Assembly (NCBI GenBank): GCA_903888765.1
Contig: CAISVF010000191.1
Span: 1 to 42,711, forward strand
From: an uncultured Verrucomicrobia subdivision 3 bacterium
GTDB taxonomy: Bacteria; Verrucomicrobiota; Verrucomicrobiia; Limisphaerales; UBA11358
Reading direction: 5' to 3'
DNA length: 42,711 nucleotides
In this document: positions 16,574-23,462 of the stretch, in pieces
How the letters are laid out: each line of letters starts with the position of its first letter
Position numbering within the stretch: position 1 is the first letter of the stretch
The notes under the pieces: model-generated
The model's input: the letters and a program-made list of their open reading frames with translations, nothing else
Databases searched by the model: none
Told to the model about the DNA's origin: nothing
Translations under genes and position numbers: made by a program

Positions 16574-19500
16574 TCATGGGGAAACGATGCGGTAGAAACG
16601 CGCCGCATTGGTTGCGACCGCATCGGTGAACAAAAACTGTCCGGCGGCGGTTTCCGTCGCGGGACCGAGCGTCGTCCAGTTGGTCAGGTCGCTGGAAACC
16701 TGCACCGTAAACACAGCGCCCGGCGTGTTGGCAAAACTGACGCTCAATACACCACCTGCGATGGACGGCACCAGTGTAGTGAGAACGGGAACCACGGTTG
16801 CAGGTCTGGCCACCAGTGCCAATACATGGCTTGGAGACTCTCCGCCACTGATGAAAAGCAGGCGCTCTCCGGGAGCAAAGGAGGCCATGCTAATGGATAC
16901 GGGTTTATTTGTGAAGTCATTCAATCCGCCATTCACACCATTTCCCAACAGGCCGGACCAACTGTTGCCCCAGGCTACGCCGGTTCCGTCCTGACAGAAA
17001 GCGTAGCTGGTGTGTGTAGCGATGGCTATTCCCTGCACCGCCTTGCCCTGCAACGCTGAGCCGGATGCGGTGCTGACCGCCACGGGTTTATACGAGAACG
17101 GGGGAAAGTTATTTCCGTCGCCCAATTGGCCCATATCTTTCTCGCCCCACGCCACTATCGCTCCGTCGGAGCATAAAGCCAAACTGTGATAAGCTCCCGC
17201 CGCAATGGCCGTTACCGTCTTGCCATAAAGAGCCGAAGAGCCAAAGGCCGTGCTCACGGCAACCGGCACCAAACTCCGGGTGGCCGGATAGTTATCATCA
17301 CCCAGCTCCCCATGACCGTCCCCGCCCCAGGCGGCCACCGTGCCATCAGAACACAAAGCCAGGCTGAATTGTTCTCCGCACGCAATCGCCTGCACCGTTT
17401 TTCCGTAAAGCGCGGACGTGAAATCGGTGCTGACGGCCACAGGAATGCTGCTCTGGTTGGTAGTTCCGTTTCCGAGTTGGCCGTCGTAGTTTTCGCCCCA
17501 CGCAGCCACCGTCCCGTCCGAGCAGAGCGCCAGACTATGATAGCCTCCCGCGGCACTGGCGACCACGCTTTTCCCATACAAGGCCGATCCGGGACCCGCA
17601 TACACTGCTACCGGCTCATTCGTCTGGTATCCTCGGGTGTTGTTACCAAGCTGGCCTGAAGTATTATCGCCCCACGCTGCCACGGTGCCATCGGAACAGA
17701 GCGCAAGTGAATGCCATTTCCCTCCGGCGACCGCCACTGCGGTCCGGCCATGCAGCGCCGAGTTTACCCCCGCGTCCACGGTCATCGGCAACAGACTCAC
17801 AATCCGGTTGGACGGAGTGTCATACACCATGTTGTAGGTGTATCCCCATGCGGCGATGCTCCCATCCGCGCACACGGCGAGGCTCCAAGTGCCGTTGGCG
17901 GCCAGTCCGATCACCGTTTTACCTGCCAACCCTCCGCTCGACTGTGTCGGCACCGGCACGGCGCTGTTGGTATTGAACCGGCCGTCACCAAATTGATCCA
18001 CACTATCGTCGCCCCAGGCATACACGCGGGTTTTTGCCCAAACGAGCACGAGATCGTTGCCGTTGCCGCCGTGGTAATTTGCTACGAAGTCATATTTAGT
18101 CCCGGCATAACTCAAGGACACCGGCTGGCCGTTGGTGAGATTGTCGAATGTCCCGCTAATGAAGGGAAGTCCTGTATTATTTACTACCATCAGCGAGGTG
18201 CCCACCGGCGGCGCGTAGTGCAGCGACAAGTTGATCAGGTTCCCCGCTGCGGTAAGCGCCCCCACCGCCAACGACACCTCGGTTCCGTTGGTGTAACTCG
18301 CCGTCAATGTCCCGCTGACACCTCTCACTTGAATTGTGAACGTATAGGGATTACTGCCCGGCGCGTCGCTGGCAATGCTCACGTCTGCGGTGCGCACGCC
18401 AGCGGCGGTGGCCGTGGCCGTGATTTGAAACGTGGTTCCACCTCCACCCGCCGCAACCGTTGAGACGGGCATCTGCGTCACGGAAAATTGCCCCGCCTGC
18501 GGGCCGCTGATGCTCACGCGGGGAGTGCCGGTCAAATTCAGCGTCGCCGTGCCGTTGTTTGTGATGGCGAAGGTCCGCGTCACCGCTCCTCCCAGCGCCG
18601 ATATGGTGCCGAAGTCTGTTCCGTCTGCCCCACGCGCCCCCCGGGCTCCGTTGGTCACGGTGATGCCATTGCCTGACACGGTGATGGCTGCCACCGGCGG
18701 TGTCGCTGCCAGTGCCAGACAAAAGACTGCCGCCGGGCCGGTGGCCAGACCGTTGAAACTTTCCCCCGCCGAAAGCGCTCCAGAGTTGACTGCCACCGGG
18801 GCAAGTTGGGTCGCCGCCCCGTTGTCGCCCAATTCGCCATAGGCATCGTCGCCCCAGGCTGCGAGCGTCCCGTCGGAGCACAGTGCCATGCTATGAATAC
18901 TGCCGGCGGCGACTGCCGTGACTGTTTTCCCGTAAAGCGCCGATACTCCCGCAGCGGTGCTGACCGCAAGCGGAACCAGAGTGAATTGATAGGCATTCAC
19001 CCCGAGTTGGCCATTGTTGCAGTCACCCCACGCCGACACCGTACCGTCGGAACACAGCGCGATAGAATGGCTACCACCCGCTGCCAGGGCCGTCACCCAT
19101 TTGCCATTCAGGTAAGAGGACGCGCTGGTATCCACCGCCACCGGGGTCGAACTGTTGTTCATCATCCCATCATTATTGCCAAGCTGTCCTGAGCCGTTGT
19201 AGCCCCACGCTGCCACGGTGCCATCGGTGCAACGAACCAGGCTGTGGAAGCCGCCGCACGCAATTCCCGCCATAACTTTTCCGGAAAGAGCCCCGCCGCC
19301 AATTGACACCGGCGAAAGCCGGGTGGTCGTGGAACCATCCCCGATTTGCCCGTAGGTGTTATATCCCCATGCCACCAGCGAATGGTCACTGCACAGCGCC
19401 AGATTGTGTGACGAACCCGATGTGATGGCCGTAACGGTCCTGCCCGAAAGCACACCTGAAATGCTCACTGCCACGGGGAGATAACTGTTGTTGGTCACCC

Positions 19501-19984
19501 CCGTGCCAAGCTGGCCAAACCGATTCCATCCCCACGCCACTACTTTCCCATCCGCACAGAGCGCCAGACCGTAGGCAGCTCCCGCCGCAATGGCCGTAAC
19601 GGTCTTCCCGTTCAGGGCCGATCCCGCCCCGGTGTTCACGGCCACGGGCGTCAGCCGCTGGATCGTCGTGCCATCGCCTAACTGCCCGTAGGTGTTCTGG
19701 CCCCACGCCGCCAGCGTGCCGTCACTGCACAGCGCCAGGCTGAATCCGCTGCCTGTGGCGATCGCCGTGACTGTTTTTCCGGTGAGCACGCCCGCAGTGC
19801 TCACTGCTACGGGGACCCCGCTTGCGGTGGTGGAATTATTCCCCAGTTGCCCGTTGAAGTTCCCTCCCCAGGACAACACGCGCCCCGATCCTGCCGCCGG
19901 ATGTGGGAGGAACGCTGCACCTGTCAGAATGGCAGCCGCCGTGAGATTCAGGTAAAGTTGTGATAATAGGCTTCGGGTATTCAT
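16574..19984 (-). CDS. Secreted double RCC1-propeller protein with central ASH-like domain
   Basis: An 1136-residue exoprotein. Start 19984 is chosen over 20071 because MNTRSLLSQLYLNLTAAAIL gives a proper signal peptide. I count seven RCC1-type blades in the first half (for example LCSDGTLAAWGQNTYGQLGD), then an ASH/choice-of-anchor-D-like domain (DFGTISALGGAVTRTFAITN... NPYTFTIQVRG) and an autotransporter-strand-like segment (GTFDNLTNGQPVSLSYAGTK). Seven more blades follow in the second half. The last 60 residues form the F-Y-R tail (FTVQVSSDLTNWTTLG... ARFYRIVSP). RCC1 propellers serve as binding platforms, and in this phylum these proteins are exported. It is transcribed alone and convergent with the gene at 15877. 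Confidence 0.85.
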   Translation of the reverse strand: MNTRSLLSQLYLNLTAAAILTGAAFLPHPAAGSGRVLSWGGNFNGQLGNNSTTASGVPVAVSTAGVLTGKTVTAIATGSGFSLALCSDGTLAAWGQNTYGQLGDGTTIQRLTPVAVNTGAGSALNGKTVTAIAAGAAYGLALCADGKVVAWGWNRFGQLGTGVTNNSYLPVAVSISGVLSGRTVTAITSGSSHNLALCSDHSLVAWGYNTYGQIGDGSTTTRLSPVSIGGGALSGKVMAGIACGGFHSLVRCTDGTVAAWGYNGSGQLGNNDGMMNNSSTPVAVDTSASSYLNGKWVTALAAGGSHSIALCSDGTVSAWGDCNNGQLGVNAYQFTLVPLAVSTAAGVSALYGKTVTAVAAGSIHSMALCSDGTLAAWGDDAYGELGDNGAATQLAPVAVNSGALSAGESFNGLATGPAAVFCLALAATPPVAAITVSGNGITVTNGARGARGADGTDFGTISALGGAVTRTFAITNNGTATLNLTGTPRVSISGPQAGQFSVTQMPVSTVAAGGGGTTFQITATATAAGVRTADVSIASDAPGSNPYTFTIQVRGVSGTLTASYTNGTEVSLAVGALTAAGNLINLSLHYAPPVGTSLMVVNNTGLPFISGTFDNLTNGQPVSLSYAGTKYDFVANYHGGNGNDLVLVWAKTRVYAWGDDSVDQFGDGRFNTNSAVPVPTQSSGGLAGKTVIGLAANGTWSLAVCADGSIAAWGYTYNMVYDTPSNRIVSLLPMTVDAGVNSALHGRTAVAVAGGKWHSLALCSDGTVAAWGDNTSGQLGNNTRGYQTNEPVAVYAGPGSALYGKSVVASAAGGYHSLALCSDGTVAAWGENYDGQLGNGTTNQSSIPVAVSTDFTSALYGKTVQAIACGEQFSLALCSDGTVAAWGGDGHGELGDDNYPATRSLVPVAVSTAFGSSALYGKTVTAIAAGAYHSLALCSDGAIVAWGEKDMGQLGDGNNFPPFSYKPVAVSTASGSALQGKAVQGIAIATHTSYAFCQDGTGVAWGNSWSGLLGNGVNGGLNDFTNKPVSISMASFAPGERLLFISGGESPSHVLALVARPATVVPVLTTLVPSIAGGVLSVSFANTPGAVFTVQVSSDLTNWTTLGPATETAAGQFLFTDAVATNAARFYRIVSP

Positions 19985-20531
19985 GGGATTGAGTTGGATG
20001 TGATATAATATTGAACAGCATTTGCTTTTCGCCTCGCCGCCTGTGCCGCCACGTTTGCACGGGGTTGACACGGGATATGTAATAAGCTTATCAAAGACAG
20101 ACGCAGAATCAATAGTATTTTTTATTTTTTATTTGACAAATGTGCCATTTTCATTTTTTGGCGGGAAATAACCATTATTTTTTCTCCGTTTTCGGCCGGG
20201 ATCCAACGGGCAAGGCGGGTGAGTTCCGCGTGAATGCAGAAGGGCAGCACCTCACCTTGGTTCTCTCCGCTGGAAAGGATTTCGCGGGTCACGCTTCTGT
20301 TTGGTTTGACAACGCTCGCGTCTATCCAACTACTGGCTTTGTAACAGCAGCGGTAACGCGTTTCCCTCTCGTATAAGAAGGCAAGGATGAGAGCGCTTGT
20401 TCTAAGGAGATTTTCTTAACCTGTCTGTGCGGCTACGTCACCCTGTTAAGCCCATCGCCCGCTGTGCTGATCTTAAGGGAGCAATTGATCCCGCACCTTT
20501 TTGTGTAGACAAATTGGCCCACACGATTAAG
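19985..20531. other. AT-rich intergenic region upstream of the RCC1 gene
   Basis: Between the divergent RCC1 and regulator genes the DNA is AT-rich, especially 20100-20190 (long runs of T and A), which fits a promoter-bearing region. TTGACA at 20133-20138 could be a plus-strand -35 hexamer but has no good -10 partner. Inside lies the possible gene remnant described separately (20198-20376). I see no RNA gene. Confidence 0.4.
20198..20376 (+). pseudogene. Possible remnant of a carbohydrate-binding-type C-terminal domain
   Basis: The frame reads DPTGKAGEFRVNAEGQHLTL, then VLSAGKDFAGHASVWFDNAR. The G-H-A-S-V-W-F-D-N-x-R pattern resembles the last strands of carbohydrate-binding beta-sandwiches attached to secreted glycosidases, where W-F-D-[ND]-V-x-V is common. 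There is no upstream start or signal peptide, and the sequence before 20198 is AT-rich noncoding DNA, so it would be the leftover of a deleted gene. The call is tentative. Confidence 0.3.
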
Positions 20532-20595
20532 CATTATTTGCGATTCATTTAGCAATATAGGTGGATTGTCGAAGTGAACAGGTGGAATGATATTC
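20532..20595 (+). promoter_or_regulatory. Shared 64-bp promoter/operator module, copy 2 (upstream of the XylR-like gene)
   Basis: The segment matches 9829-9892 at 56 of 64 positions. It has TTGTCG (20566-20571), a 17-base spacer and GATATT (20589-20594), with the dyad TTGC-N10-GCAA at 20538-20555. It lies 113 bases before the regulator ATG, almost the same distance as copy 1 from its gene, consistent with autoregulation. Confidence 0.6.
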
Positions 20596-20708
20596 CGGCG
20601 CAGCGGTAGAGCAGTTTGAGTCATTTTTTCTAGCTTTTGCGCACGGGTTGGATTGCAGGTATTATTGCGGAACAAAGCGTCCTAAAACAGGTGACCTTTC
20701 CCTGAATT

Positions 20709-21938
20709 ATGAGCCATCAAAGATTTCCGCAAACCTCAGCGGGGTACCGCATTCCAAGGGTGGCCGTTTTAATCGATACCTCCACCGACTGGTCCAGACG
20801 CGTCATCACCGGCATCCGGCAATACATCAGCGCGAATGATTTTTGGCACGTTTTTATCGAGCCGCGCGGCTGCGAGGAGCGACTGGAACTGCCGATTGGC
20901 TAGCAAGGTGACGGGGTCATCGCCCGCATTGTGAATCTCGAGATGGCCCGCAGCTTAGAGCAGCGGGCGCGGAGAATTCCAGTGGTCAATGTTTCGGCTA
21001 TCACGATTCCGGACGCGCCCGCATTCCCGCGAGTGAATTCAGACGTGGCTGCATCAGCCAAATTAGCCGTGAACTATTTTCTTGGATGTGGCTTTCATCA
21101 TTTCGCTTACTTGGGTCTGATTGGCCTGGAATACGCTGTCCGGCAGCAAACCACCTTTGTTAATGCGGTGAACAAGGCGGGCGGAAAAAGCTGCGTGCGC
21201 GAAGATCAAACTCATGACGGCGTCCAAACGCCAGACTGGAATTTGCGCATTGGAGAACTGGCTGGTTGGTTGAAATCTCTGCTCAAACTCGTCGCCATTT
21301 TCACTTGGAGTGGCGGACGGGAAATCATCCACGCTTGTCATGCCATCGGCTTAAGAGTTCCGGAGGAAGTGGCGGTTTTGAGCGGCTCAGATGATTTTCT
21401 CTGCGATATGTCGCGCGTCCCCATTTCCGCTGTGCAATCCGCCTGCGAAAACATCGGTAACGAAGCCGCCGCGCTGCTTCACTGGCTGATGAGGGGCTGC
21501 AAACCGCCCAAACAGCCCATGATAATTCCGCCGCTGCGAGTCGTCACCCGGCAATCCACCGACACCCTGGCCATCTGCGATTCGCACATGGCAAAAGCAC
21601 TGGGATTTATCCGCGAAAATGCAGCGCATCAAATAAATGTCCAGAATGTCGCCCAATACGCGGGTATCTCCCGCAGGCTGTTGGAAAAAAAGTTAAAATC
21701 CTTGTTGGATAGAAGCCCAGCCGAGCACATCCGCCAGCCCCAGCGTGACCGTGCGAAACAACTGCTATTGGAAACCAGCCTTTCTATCGAGAAGATTTCC
21801 GATATTGCTGGCTTTGGCTCGCCCGATCACATGACCTATATCTTCCGTAATAAATTTAAGACCACCCCCTTACGATATCGACATGAAGCACAAGGGCGAG
21901 CCACTCAGGCAAATCTCAGCCGAAGCTCAAGGCGATAA
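20709..21938 (+). pseudogene. XylR-type transcriptional regulator (LacI-like sensor plus AraC HTH), interrupted by an in-frame TAG
   Basis: Read through, this gives a 409-codon protein of normal XylR length. Residues about 15-285 form a LacI-type sugar-binding domain (RVAVLIDTSTDWSRRVITGI, then RIPVVNVSAITIPDAPAFPR, NYFLGCGFHHFAYLG, EEVAVLSGSDD). Residues about 300-395 form an AraC-type double helix-turn-helix (INVQNVAQYAGISRRLLEKK, SIEKISDIAGFGSPDHMTYI). Codon 65 is TAG (20901-20903), in a place where this family has tryptophan (LPxGWxGDGxIARI). Both halves stay in one frame, so a single base explains it. A GTG at 20931 could restart translation but would miss part of the sensor domain. Its position at the end of the hydrolase operon suggests it controls that operon. 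Confidence 0.8.
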
Positions 21939-21976
21939 ATAATTCACCGCCTCACCGTTTTGAATTGCCGCCTTCG

Positions 21977-23449
21977 TCATTTTGCCCGGTTTGAAAAAAA
22001 TCCAAGTTCGCCAAGGAATTTATCCGTAGCCGCCAGCGCCTCGGTGCGCAGCGGCGACGTGCCTTTGCGCCATTCATAAATCGGATGGCCGGCGCCGGAA
22101 AATAATTTCAGTTCACATCGGCTACCACATTGTGCCATGCGCCACTTGAACAGCTCCGCCGTCTTCACGGGAATGTATTCATCCCTCGTGCCGAGCAAAA
22201 ACAACGTCGGCGGCGCGTTGCTCGTGATATTGTGCAATGGAGAAATTTCCCGGAAGCGCGCTTTCATCTCCGGCGGACCGTAGCCGTCTGGTCCGTTGTC
22301 CACGACTGGATACCACAGCAGCAGCGCGTTTGGTTTTGAACTCACCGCCAAATTTTCGGCCGGCTCGTCCAACCCCGGCACAATACCCGCCGCAGCGGCG
22401 ACTTGCCCACCGGCCGAAGCACCTGCCGCCACGATGCGTGCTGGATCAACGCCCAGTTCCGCCGCGTGCTGCCGCACCCAGCGGATTGCCGATTTGCCAT
22501 CTGCCACACTATCAAACGGCGTCGTGTGATTAGCCGAGGAAATATGGTAATCCACGCTGATGGCAATAAAACCCTGGTCCGCAAAGTGCGCACATTCGGG
22601 ATAAAACTGGATCGGCGTCCCCAACGTCCAACCGCCGCCGAAGAAAAACATAATCGCTGGGCGTGGTTGGTCGTCAAAATGCCTTGTTGGCATAAACACT
22701 TGCAGCGTCAAATCCGAGCCGCTGGCATGTTTGTAGGTGATAATCCTCGGATGAAATGATAGCTGTGGCGGGGCCTCCATCAAGTTCGTCATCGCCATGA
22801 ACCACTTCGCCGCCATCTTCTCCGCGCCGCGCGTATTCGGATGTACCTGGTCGTTAATCGTGTCCGCACGCCAGTCAAATCCATCAGCCATATTCACGGC
22901 CATGACTGGCGAAGCGGGTGAGTTTAAACGCATGGCAAGCTTGCCGAGTTCCACATTCAGCGCTGGCAGATAGCTGTATTTTGGCAATTTGCCACTGGGT
23001 ATCACCTGCGCCACGAGCACAATGACTCTGGGATTCGCCGTCCGCGCATCGCGGATCATTTTCTCCGTCGCCGCCACGATGCCTGCCACCGGCGCTTCCG
23101 TATTCGTATGATTGTGACCAGCATGGATCAGCACCATATCCGCGCTGTTGGTGCGAAAATAATTTTCCAATGTCCTCGCCAAAAACTCGGCGTTTTTGCC
23201 GCCATAACCCTCGTGCCGCAAGGGCCCAACGCGAGAATCGCTCGCGCGCGAGCCGACGAAATCCACCAGATAGCCAGCCTCAAAAAGTTTTCCCCATAGG
23301 CAATACCGGTAGTTCGCAAAGGTGGCTCCACCTTCGGTGATGGAGTCACCCGCTGGCAGGATGCGATAAATTTTTTGCTCAGCGCCGAAACTCGACTGAA
23401 GGAGCGCTACGACAAACCAACTCAAGAGGCAAAAGGTGGCTCGCCTCAT
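21977..23449 (-). CDS. Secreted two-domain esterase: SGNH hydrolase plus BD-FAE-type alpha/beta hydrolase
   Basis: A 490-residue exported protein (signal about 1-22). The first half is an SGNH/GDSL esterase: block I PAGDSITEG with Ser36, block III IHAGHNHTN, and block V NDQVHPN with the catalytic Asp and His. The second half is an alpha/beta hydrolase of the BD-FAE type: oxyanion motif MFFFGGGWTLG, nucleophile elbow GASAGGQ, Asp in LLGTRDEYIPV and His in FSGAGHPIYEW. Two complete active sites imply removal of two kinds of ester, for instance acetyl groups on different positions of a pectic backbone. Start 23449 is preferred over 23485, which would overlap the GH2 gene. It is the last gene of the operon. 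Confidence 0.88.
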   Translation of the reverse strand: MRRATFCLLSWFVVALLQSSFGAEQKIYRILPAGDSITEGGATFANYRYCLWGKLFEAGYLVDFVGSRASDSRVGPLRHEGYGGKNAEFLARTLENYFRTNSADMVLIHAGHNHTNTEAPVAGIVAATEKMIRDARTANPRVIVLVAQVIPSGKLPKYSYLPALNVELGKLAMRLNSPASPVMAVNMADGFDWRADTINDQVHPNTRGAEKMAAKWFMAMTNLMEAPPQLSFHPRIITYKHASGSDLTLQVFMPTRHFDDQPRPAIMFFFGGGWTLGTPIQFYPECAHFADQGFIAISVDYHISSANHTTPFDSVADGKSAIRWVRQHAAELGVDPARIVAAGASAGGQVAAAAGIVPGLDEPAENLAVSSKPNALLLWYPVVDNGPDGYGPPEMKARFREISPLHNITSNAPPTLFLLGTRDEYIPVKTAELFKWRMAQCGSRCELKLFSGAGHPIYEWRKGTSPLRTEALAATDKFLGELGFFSNRAK

Positions 23450-23462
23450 AAACCAGAATTCT

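Noticed and set aside
17156-17176. GCTCCGTCGGAGC dyad like that at 284
   Set aside because: Here it is coding sequence (antisense of LCSDGA in an RCC1 blade), so the match is explained by codon choice.
18351-18881. 176-codon minus-strand frame within the RCC1 gene
   Set aside because: It is an out-of-frame shadow on the same strand as the RCC1 gene with biased Arg/Gly/Ser/His composition.
20433-20675. 80-codon minus-strand frame upstream of the regulator
   Set aside because: It covers the shared promoter module and has no protein-like features; the 64-base repeat is better explained as regulatory DNA.
3365-20903. Stop-codon reassignment as an explanation of in-frame TGA and TAG
   Set aside because: Intact genes in the window end normally with TGA, TAG and TAA, and the interrupted genes show other damage, so recoding is not supported.
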